Notes: a model not told the origin generated them from the letters alone. Counted from the first letter of the stretch, positions 34,236 to 47,109 are shown. The stretch: 64,000 bases of DNA from Gelatoporia subvermispora B (GCA_000320605.2 KB445817.1:62001-126000), one strand, 5' to 3'. Translations and numbers: made by a program.

Positions 34236-37200
34236 GCACTCGATGCAGAACTTCCAGAACGGAGCACACGGCAGAGGAACGCCACAGTGCGCCGGGGGAT
34301 CCCAACCTCACTTGCTGCGTGCGGACGTGAGAGTGGTACAATGGCACAGAGCGAGCGGGAGATACCAAGTCTGCTGTCACCTGCGAAGTCTAGATTGTGA
34401 TGGACAAATCAGAGCTCTGATGTGGATGAACCTCCTTGGGCCATGCACTTTCTGGGTCGAAGAAGGTCACAGTCCGCGATGCTTTTCAATTGCGACGTCC
34501 GGTGAACGCGGTCGGACAAAGCGTCGAGCTGGATAGGAGCCTCCGCGGTCCTCCTTCTTGTGACACGCGCAGTCGAGCCGCGAGGGGTCGTCTCGGAGGC
34601 GGGAAAGTCGTCCAGAAACGAAACTTTGCGATTGCCAGTGGATGGGAGAGGAAATGCCCATCTCCGCCCGGGCCAGGCAAAGATAGACTGAGCGCTCGGC
34701 ACTGTGCGCGACGTCAAGAACGCTCTTGAGAGCGACCCCGCACGGCGCACAGGCCCGGCGTCTTCTGGTCGCGTGTCTTGTCTCCTCACCGACGAATGGA
34801 AGTCATCCTACCCGCATCCTTCTCTTCGCACATGTTTCCTCCTGTTCGCTCTCTTTCCGGATCCTGCATATTCTGTCTAAACCCGCGGGCGGACGCTCCT
34901 ACCCCGGCTCTTGCTCAAGGCTCGCGGGTACGGCCTCGCCTCACCTACCCTTCTGTGGCTGTCCGGCGACCACGATATCTCAGCCTAAGGCCCATATTCT
35001 ACTTCCTGGGGCTATGCGCGAAGGCCGATGAGACTGGAACGACACAGCCCCTCTACCGCCTGCCTACCTCCCCCTAACACAAAAGCTGTCTACCACGCTG
35101 CCGGGCGGTGTTCGTCGCTCGGAACCGTCAAATTGGGAAGCACTACAGCCCTCATGGGGCTTCGACGTACCGTGGAAACTCTCTCCATCACACGATCACA
35201 AGAACAAAGCGATTCATCGCCGCAAGCATACACATGCACTATCGCTTTCCTGTGCGCCCACGAAGAGAGCTGGTTTTCGGGTTTGCAGTGTCTTGTCCAT
35301 CATTTACTAGTTGCCTGCTTGCAGCTCCATCGCGGCTTGAGTTGGCATCGTCGCACTATGCTCGGACTGCGAGGTGGCTCTACATCAGTCAGTACTGAAA
35401 CCTTGACGAATGATATGGGGCCGAACGCGAGCTAATCATTTCAATGGTGTCACCTTGGCCCGCCACCGCCGCTGCCGGGATTCTCATTTCTGCTGCGACG
35501 ACGTCGGGCGTTGGTCAAGGACAGAACAACGTCGGTCAAACCCAGAATAGTGCCGCCCGCCGCCGTTCCGGTTGATAACACTGCCTTATTCGTCGATGCC
35601 GCGATCCTGCAAGATCCGACTTAGACGTCTTCTTCGGTGGAGGTACGATACATGCATCGAGGTTCCGGGCCCAGACAGTTAATTTCGCACTTGTCGCGTC
35701 ACAGGTTAACGTTAGCCAACCTCGCATACGACGCAGTACGAGCTCCGGACGGCGGCGTCACCTTGCGCGTTCGCCTGTACAATTGTCTTGTGGGGTAACA
35801 CATGATGGTGGTATCTTGTCGCTGCGACCCGCCGAGGTGTTCGGAAAGCGTCGTCTCCTCGGTTACTAACGAACCGAGATACCCGACACTGCCGGAGCAT
35901 CTGGACAGTACAATGGACACGGCCCGTCAGTCCAGCATCATCAAGAAGCACGAGCGAGGATGGGCCGTATGCAGGGATTGGCGGCATCGTAGCGCTGGCG
36001 TTCCCCCACCGAAGAGCCCTTGGAATGGACTGTATCGAAGCAATCATGACGACGCGGTAGCCCACCTCCGATATTCCAAATGCGAAGTCAGACTCCTCTG
36101 TGAGTGACTGCGGACGTCCTCTACGATCGATCGTACGGCAGTATAACCGCATACTGGAGAAGTCAGGCTGGTCCGCCGACTCCGAGTCCAAGGTCAGCAA
36201 GTTGTCATCAGCACGATCGAACGCAAATTGATGCTAACGGCAGCTGTTCTCGCCGGCCAATTTCATAGACGCAGTCTTATGACCGTCGGAGACGCGGAAT
36301 GACAGCAAGACGCGTGTTCTCCGGAGGCCGGTGATTAGTTATGAAGACCGAATACGATAATGGAACTCACCAAACCGAAATGGAGTTTCGGAGATGGAGG
36401 CTCGAAGAAGATGCTCTGGACGTGGTTCGCGTCTCCGGCATGCGGACACTATGCGCTTTTCCCGATGACCTGTGCAGGCACGTCTTCGGCGTACCTTCGC
36501 GACCGCTTCCTGGCCAACCTCGTTCTGCGAACATCGGTGCACTCACCGGCGTCCGCTCTCGGGAATCCCGCTTGCACCTTCGTCGGGCGCGGCCAGGCCT
36601 GGTCATTTGAGTATATGCGCGCGATTTGTGTTGCCCGAGCACAACAGGTGCACGTACGGATCAAATTAGCCGAACGCGGATCGAAGGTAGCTCGGGCGGC
36701 GAAGTGTCCGTCAACACAGCCCCGAGTGCGTCGCTCGAGAGAGGTTGGGGAAGGAGACTGAGCGGATCGCGCACGTACACCCACGGCTCTCGCTGTTATA
36801 TACCTTTCTCGTCGCTGTTCGATCGTGGGCAGGCCCTCGTCTTATGATGTCAAAAAGGTCAAATGATGTCAGCCCGACGTGGCTGGCCAAGGGCATATGA
36901 CGACAGCGAACGGACGACTGCAGAAGCTGCTCGTAGCTGATTCCGAAAAGAAGCACGGTTGGCATGCGCGTCAGGCGCGTCGGCCCGACGTCCGTGGGTG
37001 CCCCCGCCCGACGCTTGCCCGTTTTGGAAGGCTCGTTTGACACTTTGATCACGTGATTGGGCGGAGGTCGCGGTTTGCGTATCGATCTATGGGAACCCGC
37101 CGTCCACGTTCGTCCGAAGGATGAGTTAGGAGACCACGACCGTAGCGGAAAGTATACACGGTGTCATAGTGACTTTTTCCATACCCAACGCTGCAGCGTC

Positions 37201-37547
37201 GTGACGGTAGCTACGGGAGGCTTCCCTACGCGGGGACATGGTGTCGACGTACAAATTCATGGTGCTGGCCTAGTTCGATCGGACCTCCAACAAAGGTGAG
37301 CACACACATCGGCCCCTTCGCGTGTATGAGCAATGCAGCCCTACGCCACTATAGGCTGATCTATCTGGAAGTAGGTCTTCATGTGAAGTTCTCTGCCTCG
37401 GCGTTGCCCCTACCATCCCCGAGGCATTAACATATACGGCACGCGTGCGGTGCATATGCGGCCTCTGTCTACAGCGGATGATTCATCTTCGGCGTAGCTG
37501 ACCAACAACCAACATATCAACATAGTCTGGGACAAGTGACGGGTGTA
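34236..37547. other. Unassigned 3.3-kb region
   Basis: The first several hundred bases should be promoter and 5' UTR of the Zn2Cys6 gene. Open frames of up to about 160 codons occur on both strands (for example 35028-35435 and 36360-36761 on plus, 35712-36200 on minus). They overlap one another, are Arg/Ser rich as expected of GC-rich random frames, and match no family I know. I annotate no gene here. Confidence 0.4.
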
Positions 37548-37553
37548 TTTATA
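37548..37553 (+). promoter_or_regulatory. TATA-like element of NmrA-like gene
   Basis: TTTATA about 60 bp upstream of the ATG at 37610. Weak consensus but correct spacing. Confidence 0.4.
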
Positions 37554-37609
37554 CAAGGGCTGACGCAGAAGGGTCCTTAGGACCTTGCTAGGTACACCCC
37601 CGGTCCAGT

Positions 37610-38859
37610 ATGTCGACTGCATCCTGTCTCGGCAAGAAGCTCATTCTCGTGATTGGCGCGACCGGAGCTCAAGGACTTGCTGTCATCGATAGCCTGCTAG
37701 CGCCAGGCGAAGATGGCTCGCCGTCACCATATGCCATTCGTGCGGTGACGCGCGATCCCCTCAGCCGCCGAGCGCAGGAGCTTAAGAGCAAAGGCGTGGA
37801 AGTTGTCAAGGGCAAGCAGATCATTCTCATATCTCCTCGATCTCCTCTCTGACGCAGCCAATCTAGGCGCTTTCGATGATTTTCCGTCTATGTACTCTGC
37901 ATTTCGTGGCGTCTACGGAGCATTCGTGAATACAGACGGCTTCACGGTCGGAGAGGAGAAGGAGACCTGGGTAGGCCTCAGGCTGTTCGAGATCGCCAAG
38001 GAAGTCAAGACCGTGCGCCACTATGTGTACAGTGGGTTGGACTACGCTTTGAAGGTACGCGCTAGTCCCTGATTGCTTTACATTGTCCTGATCTAGAAGC
38101 CGTATCATTGCAAGAAAGGGAACTACGATGCCAAGTACCATTTTGGACATACCGACGGCAAAGCACGCGTCGCGGAGTTCATGAGGTCCCAGCCAAGCAT
38201 AGCGAGCGACAGCGACATGTCCTGGAGTGTGGTGACGACCACCCCGTATATGGACATGCTACTTACAGTACGTGATATCCATTTCTATGATTGGATAAAC
38301 TGACGATGTCGGACTACAGCACATGTTCGGTCCATGGAAGAAGCGCGAAGACGGGACCTTCGTCTTTGCGACACCCATCGGCAACGGTCAAGTCCCCATG
38401 ATCGCACTCTCCGACATTGGCTTTTTCGCCAGATACACTTTCGACAACCGCGAGGCCACCTCTGCGCAAGAGCTCGAGATCACCAGCGACATGGTCGGCT
38501 GGGAGTATCTCGTTGAGACGTTCCGCAAGGTCACCGGACAGAAGGCCGAAGTCAAGTATCTCTCTTACGACGAATGGTGCCGGTATCTCAACAATGTCGA
38601 TCACCCGGTCGCCAATGAGAAGACTGTAGGCGATGGGTCGACTTCCTGGAGAGAGAACTTCAGGGCGTGGTGGACCGTATGGCGCGACGGCATATTCAAG
38701 AGGGACATGGACTGGATCCGCAAGGTCAATCCGCACACTCACAGCTTGGAAGCGTGGATGAGGGAGAAAGGGTACACTGGAGAGCTGACCGCGCTGATGA
38801 AGAACGCCGAGGACGGGAAGAGCGCAAGGCTCAACTCGAGCCGTGTTGCACAGCTGTGA
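37610..38859 (+). CDS. NmrA-like NAD(P)-binding protein
   Basis: NmrA-like proteins are atypical short-chain dehydrogenases. Many bind NAD(P) as redox sensors rather than as enzymes. Exons 37610-37811, 37858-38054, 38097-38267 and 38320-38859 sum to 1110 nt (369 aa). The Rossmann motif is LVIGATGAQGLAVIDSLL near residues 12-29. VRAVTRDPLS-type sequence follows (here IRAVTRDPLSRRAQEL), then AFRGVYGAFVNTDGF, RHYVYSGLDYALK, YHFGHTDGKARVAEFM and WSVVTTTPYMDMLL, all usual NmrA landmarks. The first intron (37812-37857) uses a GC donor in an AAGG|GCAAGC context; splicing it gives KANLGAFDDFPS in frame. Similar genes are common and functionally diverse in basidiomycetes. Confidence 0.88.
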
Positions 38860-39431
38860 TCCGGTTCCTATGCCAGCATGATATTCGGGATGGTAATGTA
38901 CACTAGCTACAAGTCAGCGCAAGAGAGAATCCTGTTCGTATTTGGTACTTGTCCAGTTCAAGTGTTGGCATGGACGCTGTACCCCTGGGTCCGAAAGAGA
39001 GACACTCAGACTTGTTCGGGATCTACAGCATACCACGCGACTCTCGGCCCTCGCCGCACGGCCGCATCGCACTCTAGAATCCACTTGTTACCCACCCCGG
39101 AGTACCTCCACGAGTTGCGAACGATCGTCGTCGCTACCCATTCGCCATCGAGGGACCTAAATTTCTTCGCAATCTGGCCCGCCTCCTGGTACTGTGTGGG
39201 TAGCAGGTTTTCGAATAGATTTTGCCGAGTCGCATCCTGTACGAGGGTGTGAACGTCCGATTTGGCGTGCTTGGAGTAGCATGCCGCTGGCAAGAGCCTG
39301 GAAAGATGCATCGCAATGCAGAAACGGGCGAAGGCCCGTCCGACGCTCTCCTTACGTGGTGTTTTGCCTTGCGCTGATAGTTCACTTCGAATGAAGAATG
39401 ATGTCTGGGATAGGAGCCTGCGGATGACTGC
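38860..39431. other. Intergenic, convergent gene ends
   Basis: About 570 bp between the NmrA-like gene (+) and the DUF6535 gene (-). Frames are short and overlapping; no gene is supported. Confidence 0.45.
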
Positions 39432-40926
39432 TCACGGATTCGTCATTTGTCTGTGTGAGACGCCGATTCGATACGCACATTGATGATTGACAGGTCCGAT
39501 AGCAGGTGCATTGTCTTCAATCATGGAAGGCGTCCACCAGCAACTTTGATGAACATCCGCGAGCAACGTGCTTATCAAAGCGATTTGTGACTGACTATCT
39601 TGCATGACTCTTGCGCCTAGCTGAACGCCGTTGACGATGACCTCAGATGCGAGGTGATCATCGAGGTTGTCCATGATGAACTTGCTACATATCCTGTAGA
39701 ACTTTGCAAGCGTCATGTCCGTCAGTCTCGGCATCAGGCTGACCATGGCCTTTGCTAGCGTGCGCTTCGTCGCGGGAGAAGTCATTGGGACAACCTCCAT
39801 TATACTTTCCAGCTGACACAGAACGAAACATATGTCTTCTTCGGCTCTGGACAAGTAAGGTGCAACCACCTCCACGAAGAAGGATTCATCCATCAGCAGC
39901 GCACCGGCGCAGGAGAGTACGTTGGTTCTCAGCCAATTCATCAGCGACTTATCGTTCTCCATATTAACCTGTTCTCGGGAAACCCAAGTTCCCCGAGGGT
40001 GTGATGCCTTAGGTTCCTGACGACCGAATACATCAGCTTTGATGCGCCCAAAGTGACCAGGCATACCTTTTCTCCTTCACCTGGCGTTCCCTGTAGAAGA
40101 TAATGACGAGCGCTTGAGTGGAATGGTCTAAATCGCAGTTTGCAGATAGAAGAAAACAGGAATTAGAAGATAGAGCGCCCTTGCTCAACGAGCCACAAGG
40201 CTAGGAAAGCATGTGGCGCATTATATGGATAGAGTGGCTGAAATATGGGGGCAACCGTGACGAACACCGAGAATACAGTCAGAACTGCGACAAGTACCGT
40301 CGTGACGCCTGCCACAGTGTCGTTTAATGTCCACAGAAGCATAACCAGTCCGAAAAGGAACAAAAAAAGTGCTGTTTGCAGGAGGATAGGAAGGGTCCCG
40401 AGGATCTCTGGTACGTGCCAGGGCACGAAGCCCTTGTCGTATCGAAGGCAATGTACTAGCGCACTATGTCTCGGATCTGGCGAGGAAGAGCTGACGTAGT
40501 TGGTGAGCCATTGCCTGGCCAAGAGTCCAATCGTGGCAGCTGACAGGCTGAGAACAAGGCTTGAAAACCAACAAATGTTGATCCAAACTACGACGGCGGG
40601 TGGTTGAAAATTGTCTTGTTGAACAGTGGGAGGAGGTGCAACGCTTGCGTTTCCGCCGACACGTGTTATTTGTTCGAGAATCTGAAGTAGAATCTGGGTG
40701 TTTGGATCCGGAGTAGGTGGAGGAGGGGCTTGGAGCAACGAATAGCTTTCTACATTAAAGGCTGTCAGGACCGTCGAAAATAAGCCAGCCTAGATGAAAT
40801 CAGGGTCATGGATACGACACTCGGATGTAAAATGCTTACGAAAACGAGCATGGTGTCAATCTCTTCTTTCTCTGCCTTCACCATGTCTTCGTCGTGTGCC
40901 CTAAGACGCTTCGCGCACTCGGTCAT
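39432..40926 (-). CDS. DUF6535 membrane protein
   Basis: DUF6535 is a membrane domain found in large basidiomycete families of unknown role. From an ATG at 40926 the protein reads MTECAKRLRAHDEDMVKAEK and then EEIDTMLVF. A 50-bp intron (40790-40839) leads to AGLFSTVLTAFNVESYSLLQ and the three-helix DUF6535 region (VWINICWFSSLVLSLSAATIGLLARQWL, ILLQTALFLFLFGLVMLLW, TVLVAVLTVFSVFVTV). The first part can stop at 40163. A downstream frame 39432-40064 resembles the soluble C-terminal half of such proteins (NWLRTNVLSCAGALL, ESFFVEVVAPYL). I could not find a convincing GT donor to join the two, so the gene is either spliced in a way I missed or truncated at 40163. Confidence 0.7.
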
Positions 40927-41829
40927 TGCAGTACCGGCGTTATGGCTCGACGAGGTTTCTGCTCGATCACTCTTGACGCCATTCAAGTGCGACAAGTTGC
41001 AGCAGCAAGAATGCGCCTCGTGTCTAGCAGTGCCGGTCGGTGGACAACCGCAAGCTGGTTTGTGGGTAGGGCTATTCTCCTAGAGACATATTGATACAAA
41101 TATCAACATCAGTGCAAGTTCATCAAGCTTCTTAAGACTACGTCGTGGCTCACATATGGGGCCTTTTGCGGAATGGCAGATTGTAAGGAGCTTGGTGTTG
41201 AGTCGTCCAACTAGATAAAGGATCACGTAAGTTCGATAAATGTCGACTACTTTGACGAGGTAAATGTTGCCTCCGTCGACTCGAAATTCTTTGAGTGCAG
41301 CTCTTCTTGAGGTCGTATTTCATTGGCCATATGTCAGGAAGCAGTTTGTGGGAGATCGAATGCACCAGCCCACAGTATAAAAGGGGGACCTTTTCTGCGT
41401 TCTATGTCGAAAATGCAGTTCTCGAACATGAACTTGCATGCAAGAACTGGCCATTACGTCACGTATTTGGTATCGGGCAGGCACAGCTACGACGGAAAAC
41501 GGTAGTATTTGTTTAGAACTGATGGGGAGAAGATAACAACTTCCATAAACTAGTATTACGCTTGCAGAAGGAGGAACATGATACGTTTGCCAAACTCGTC
41601 GGTACCCTGTGGGAGTGTACGCCGCTCCGCCAAGCACGGGTAGAAGCAGCACGAATGACAATGAGGGAGAAAATTCGATAATGACGGCTTGTGAGAACGG
41701 CGGACCTAGACATTCTGGTGACGTTTTCGGGTATATCTGCTGATAAAGCCTCCCTGCACGATGACGCTTCCGACTGTGAAGAAGGCTTCAAAATAGAACA
41801 AGTTCCTGAATGGAGATTAGGTGTCACTC
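40927..41829. other. Intergenic region with an orphan TATA box
   Basis: About 900 bp. A strong TATAAAA at 41376-41382 on the plus strand is followed by a 60-codon frame starting near 41405 with no signal peptide or family match. It may mark a lost gene or a non-coding transcript. The open frame of the DUF6535 first exon extends upstream of 40926 without an ATG, so that gene could have a further 5' exon here. Confidence 0.4.
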
Positions 41830-43460
41830 ATAGTACAACAGCTCCCTTACATTGCGAGGGTCCACATAGATGGTCAAAGTTTCAGGCGTTGTTGACCTTA
41901 GCGTCTTCTGACTGAGACGCAATTCACGGTTCAGTACGCGGGCGCAACGTACTCATCTGCTTCAAAGGGGTGAGCCAAGCGAAGACTCAAATGCAAACCG
42001 TGGGCGCTATGACGAGTCGAACCGACAACGCGGTAGACACCCGAACCCTTTGCCCTTCCTATCGTCTCTTTAGCGTAGAAGATATCCTCTCTACCACCAT
42101 TATTGTCAACAGTGCTATAGTATCAGCTCTCTGTTGACAAATACACACACTTACTCTGTTAACACCATTTGTTGTCTTTGACCGCTCACACCGGAAACTA
42201 ATTACCCTTGAATTGTTGCTATTCTGCTGCGCTCTCAGTCACCGTTCGGTCTATACTTGCGCCGATGCCAGCATTCAACCATACCTCAATCGGTCAGTGA
42301 CGGAATAAACGCAGGATGAGCGTTCATGTCTGTAGCCTGCGGTTTGCACTCGATGCAGGCAGATGTCGAGTGAGTAACTTATATGAATGCCTTCCTTCAG
42401 CTCCAATTGACGACGGCAGATCCTGTACTGTGCAGACATTGCAATCTGGTCTATGCCACAGTGTGCAGAACTCACATTTCAGAGTTGATCAAGCACAGGC
42501 CGACCCTGGCTAGCGCATGGTGCCGAGAATCTCATACGTCCGCAAGTCCTGATATTCAGCCCATCCAGGACGGTCAAGCTAGGCCGGGCCATCGATCGAC
42601 TCCTTCATCTTCTACTCTTTCTGACCTGAGAATGGTCGAGACATAGCGCGCCCAGCAAGAGTGCCCGCTCAGCTGGGATGTCTGGAACTAGGACAGCATA
42701 TAAGCAAGAGAGACAAACACGGCAGGTACGTCCAGTCCCTTGTCTGCACAATTAGTAGTACCAAAAATCCCATTATGCATGCCTTTTCTCTTCTCACCCT
42801 CACCCTCTTCGGCTTCTCGTACCCTGTCTCTTCCGTGACCGGTCCATCAACGCACCTCCAAATGGCGCAGCCTGTGGCTCTGGGGATTCATTGACTACAA
42901 TTATGGCAAAATCGGTGGCTGTCATCAAGGTTTCATTGCTGTCACTGTTCGGCTCGTCTGGCCCAGCTGAACTCGGAGAATCCGACCTGGGAGATTTCTT
43001 GAACTTTCTTCGGGTTATGTGCGACGCCTGATTTCTCTGATAGCTTCTTCAAGCTGAATGTCAGTCATTTGTATGCTGAGCTATACAGCAGGGCTTCCCC
43101 CGATTTCAAGCTCCCTCCTCCGGACTTCGTTATGCCTGAATTAGGGTTCCGACCGAAGAGGTCTTCTCAACTGTTGAAGAAAAAACCAGCAACTGCGATG
43201 TACGTCATGTTATCACCGCTAATCTTGGGTCCATCTGTGAATTTTCATCAATCCCACAGCCTCCTCTCTTCGGAGACTACACTGTGGCATTGAAAATTAC
43301 GTATTCCTCGGGCTACCTCGATTGACGCAGGCTTCCTTGAGGATCCGCGCCACTGAGATCGTGTTTACACGGTGTGTGTGTGTATTTCATGATGCACCCA
43401 CTGTAGCCTTCCACGTTACTAGTCCTGTATAGCGTCAAACCATAACGTCTGTACATTTGT
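41830..43460 (+). repeat. Segmental duplication, unit 1
   Basis: A direct repeat of 47110-48775, recognisable along its whole length. It starts with a shared TTACATTGCGAGGGTCCAC segment, includes a stretch of about 50 nt around 42309-42360 that is identical to 47597-47648, and ends near AGTCCTGTATAGCGTC. It contains a decayed secreted-protein gene. Identity is high but with many substitutions and small indels. Confidence 0.85.
42775..43325 (+). pseudogene. Secreted-protein copy 1, frameshifted
   Basis: Paralogue of the intact gene at 44924. It keeps a TATA-like element (about 42698), an ATG and a signal peptide (MHAFSLLTLTLFGFSYPVSSV). The signal-peptide frame then runs into a stop at GIH. 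The homologous mature sequence (INAPPNGA, then DYNYGKIGGCHQGFIAVTVRLVW, then GDFLNF) is spread over different frames. At least two or three frameshifts separate it from the functional sequence. Confidence 0.75.
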
Positions 43461-44845
43461 CAATATACATGCCCGGGAAGTTGACTGTCTTATTCAGGGC
43501 GATTCTCGGTTTGGCTGAGCAGCCAGCCACCTTGAGCATCGCTCGCAGTACAAAGATAGGTTTAATACTTAACGTCTCCAGAAGTGTTAAATGTATGGGA
43601 CGTCGTCAATAGTGACTTTTCATTTGAACACTTCGAAGTGACTCACCACTTGCGCTGCTCTCGATCGCTTGAGCGGATCGAGCGGAGCGAAGAGTGAAAT
43701 GGAATTCATGGGCACTACGATGACTCAACCCTAATACAAACCTTGTTCACCCTGTCCCATCGTCTTTTGCGCGTGAAAACGTCCGGGCTAACGTCACCGC
43801 CGCCTTATAACGGTGCATAGCAGCTTCTGGTCTCTACTCGATGAGTGCGCGCATCCGCTCTGGGGTTATCATTGAGTGTTGCAAATGTTCCCGCTTACAC
43901 TGGCAAGAACTGAGCTACGACTGTCGCAGTCTCGCCACGCTCCATGTTTGCGTTGTATCTTGCTTTGAATCACGAGTCACTGCGCCAGTAACTGGATGGA
44001 CGCCGGATCGGCGCCTGGTCCTGTGGCTCAACGAGGATAGTGTTCAACACACGCACACCCCATGTGAGTAACGTATATATTGAGACTTTTAGCCAGCCCC
44101 GATGATGAATGACAGCGCAGCTCCTATGCTGCGCGAACATTACAATCTGTTCGAATGGTGCAATATGTCAAAGTCGCGTTTCAGAGTCGGTCACGCATCA
44201 TCCGTTCCTGGCCATAAATAAAGTTATGGTTGGGGCGAGAACCTAATGCAAGATTTCATGAGACCGTTTCTGACATTTAGCCCACTCCAGCTGTTTTCAT
44301 AGCGGGGGGGCGTACCCTGACGCGAAAAACACGCATAGTCGAATCACAGATTTTGAGCGGCGCACCTGTGCCGAGCACCCGAGATTCTCATCGGTGAGGT
44401 GGCCGTTTAAAACTCCAAGCCCCAAGTATTGCGAGGACGTCTGTGAATGAGGGTAGCAAGGGCCAGTCACCTATGAGACGAGGTAATCCAATCTATATTA
44501 GTGTTCTGCGATGCTTCAAGACGGAAATCCCCACTTGAAATCGAGTCATAGGCCTTGCCAACAACATGCCCGGGCATGTCGCCCCGCCCATTGCCTCTGC
44601 TGCGCTCAGCGGCCGCCCCGCTGGCCAGAAGATCGTACCTAGATCCTTCGAACTCCGTCAGCTCCGATGTGTAGGGTACGCCCCCCGTTATGAAAACAGC
44701 TGTCAGGGCGCTCGATCTACACCACGACATCAACTGGACCTTTCTATTCCTTCCTATTCCTTGCTGTCTTGATCCGATAACGATCGAGACATCACTGAGA
44801 GTGGTTAGAGCGCTTGCAGGGCCGGAATGACCGGAGTCAGAATGA

Positions 44846-44852
44846 CATAAAA
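44846..44852 (+). promoter_or_regulatory. TATA-like element of intact secreted-protein gene
   Basis: CATAAAA about 75 bp before the ATG at 44924, followed by GCAAGAG. The same TATA plus AAGCAAGAG arrangement precedes both paralogues (around 42698 and 47996), which supports a conserved core promoter. Confidence 0.55.
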
Positions 44853-44923
44853 GCAAGAGCATAAATCTGGTCATTGTCTGGCACAATCATACATCGTACT
44901 GTTCTCAGCATTCTCAACAGACC

Positions 44924-45478
44924 ATGCGGTTCCCAAACTCCCTCTTCCTTCTCTGCTTCGGTGTCCTGGCCGGAACTGGGTTCATTAATGCACCTCCCAA
45001 TGGGGCAATCATCAGTCCTGGGAACATTTTCAACTACAGTTACGCAGAACTCCAGGATTGTCACCAAGGCTTCACACCAGTCACTGTGTGGCTTGTGTCT
45101 ATTCCTCCTACACTGTCCCAGCTTAACTCTTCAGGCGAGTTCAATCCGGGAGATTTCTTAAATTTCTTTGGGTCATTTGCTACGCCCACCCTTTCCAGTA
45201 AGTTGCTTGAATAATGTATGCTACTACTGTCAATAACGTGCTATACAGATCTTCCTACGATCCCTACACCCCCTCCTCCTCCGGAGTTAGAGATGCCTAC
45301 CCTTGGTATCCCTACGGAAGAGATATTCTTCACCGTTGTTGAGCACACTGGAGGATGCGACGTAAGTGTATGACTCTTTGCGCCGATGTGGTATTGATGG
45401 GGCATTTATCGACGCCAGCCTAATATTTTTGGAGAATTTACTATAACTTTCAATAACATCACATATTCCGCAGAGTAG
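44924..45478 (+). CDS. Small secreted protein, intact member of a three-copy family
   Basis: I do not recognise the family. Exons 44924-45197, 45249-45361 and 45419-45478 sum to 447 nt (148 aa). A signal peptide (MRFPNSLFLLCFGVLAGTG) is followed by FINAPPNGAIISPGN, DCHQGFTPVTVWLV and NPGDFLNFFGSF. A proline run (TPPPPPELEMPTLGIPTEE) follows, then FFTVVEHTGGCD and EFTITFNNITYSAE. Two Cys in conserved positions (DCHQG, GGCD) could form a disulfide. The beta-rich pattern and small size suggest a cell-surface or secreted effector-like role, which is inference. Paralogues at 42775 and 48072 are broken. Confidence 0.8.
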
Positions 45479-45659
45479 CGAGTTGTTCAATCTCGGGATT
45501 CTGGCAGTTACATCCAGCTGTTCTTGGTCCGCTGCATATTATTGGTCGTCCTGATGGGAGACACATACGTATGGTACCTAAGCCTGGTGGTATACATGTG
45601 CCTTTGAGCTATTCAGAGCCGTGCGGGTTACATGCCTCGAGCTTATTTCGAGTAGACAC

Positions 45660-46150
45660 GTTTCTAATTGTAGGCGTTGGCACTGCTCATTTTGTGATTT
45701 GGCTCTGAGGATTGCTCGAAGTGAAACAAGCGTTTAGATACAGGTCGTCTATCAAACCAAGTCTGTCAACGCGAAAAGTTGGGGGTCATGACAGTATTCG
45801 CTAACTGGCGACCAGGAATGATACATGAGTTCTGTTATGGAGATGTTTGGCAGGGGGATGCTGTGGAACCGTAAGGTGGCCGTGAAGCCGACATAGGACA
45901 TCACGTCGAGTCGAGAACATACCAGGTAAGTTTTCGTCGCGCAACATTTAGCTAAACCAGTCTGAATGTGCCCACAGATACTATATGCGCGAAGCATGAT
46001 GTGGACTATTCAATGTGACCCGAACTGAAGTCAGGTTTACGGCATATATGTTGACGAACTCTGCCCCTGGCTCATATTGGAATGGATGGCAAAGGAGGCC
46101 GTCACCAAATTTTGGAAGCGCTATCCTTCCTCGCCTCGCTTGGGCCAGAT
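45660..46150 (+). pseudogene. Protein kinase remnant
   Basis: Fragments of the kinase encoded at 49019-50670. YGDVWQG followed by a stop and then RKVAV-like sequence in another frame (around 45836-45885) matches the glycine loop and VAVK region. LILEWM (around 46065) matches the LISEWMENE segment. Frameshifts and deletions prevent a functional product. Confidence 0.65.
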
Positions 46151-47109
46151 GAGAGAGGACAATGACCCTCTCGTTGAACCATAATCGACGCAAGAGGGTT
46201 TAACCATAAGTACTCCTAAAGAATTCTAGTATCTACACAGAAAGGGGGTTGTCCACAGCGATTTAAAAGAAGCAAGCACTCAGCTCCAGATCATACGTGC
46301 ATCGCTAAACAAAGGTATTCGTAGTCAATCATACTCTCGCTGACTTCAGTTTGGTTGCATATGTGCTATTTGTACGCTGCTTTCTTCTTTCGCGCCACTC
46401 TCTCTTTATAATGAAAAGTATCTTACAACGCGGGGGCTCATTATAGCACGAGCAGCTCGGTTCTCGGGATCTCAAGACACTGACTATCGACTCACCTTTA
46501 TCTGAGCTGACTCAGCCCCCCTGATTCGCCTTCATCGCGTAATAATGTTAGGCAACGACAGGCAGTATGCACTCAGATGCGATTGCTGCTTAACGTCTTC
46601 CTGCTCCTGGTCTTAGATGCACTGTCCCGTAATATCTGGGAATGTTAATAGTTGGCAACCATCATGATTAGACAACGTCGAAGAATTGCTCCTGTCGACA
46701 TCCGCCGCAAAAATCACAGGGACCAACCTACTGGTACTCCAGCTGATGCTCTCGAACGCCAAAGCGTCGTGGAGGTCCTAGTACTTTGTCTTGTGAGTAT
46801 CCATTCCGTCTACGCCATATTTCCATACTCACCATCTTGGGGGCCAGCATAGCATCCGAGCGGACAGCTGTGCATGTCGTGATTCATCTGAAATATGAAC
46901 CCAGTCCATCCCGCAAGTGTGCGGTAACGTGGACAAATTAGCGATATCGCGGAGAGCGTTGCGATGGTCATGTGTGCCTTCGCAGCTTCGCCTACTTCTC
47001 TGCGCTGAGAGCAGATAACGGATATGAGAAACTTCGACAAATATATTGCAAACCTTGTACCGCAACATGAACAATCACACGTGCGTGGACTCGTGTGCGT
47101 CTCCTGCTC
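46151..47109. other. Spacer between duplication units
   Basis: About 950 bp with only short frames on both strands. No motif recognised. Confidence 0.4.

Larger units (their letters stand above)
44100..46130 (+). repeat. Segmental duplication, diverged unit 2
   Basis: A more distant copy of the same module. The upstream part (near 44137) resembles 47726. The middle holds the intact secreted-protein gene. The downstream part (45620-46130) matches the start of the kinase module at 48920-49990, including a shared CTCGAGCTTATTT / GTAGACACGTTTC segment. It has the same order as unit 3: secreted-protein gene, then kinase. Confidence 0.65.

Noticed and set aside
36360..36761. 133-codon plus-strand ORF in the 34-37.5 kb gap
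   Set aside because: Overlapping frames on both strands are equally long, composition looks random, and there is no promoter or splice support.
41376..41382. Strong TATAAAA considered as marking a gene
   Set aside because: The only following frame is 60 codons without a signal peptide, splice structure or homology; left as an orphan element.
43370..43382. Short GT microsatellite
   Set aside because: Only a few dinucleotide units; no functional meaning can be supported.
45287..45490. Minus-strand frame opposite the secreted-protein gene
   Set aside because: Antisense shadow of exons 2 and 3 with no start context.
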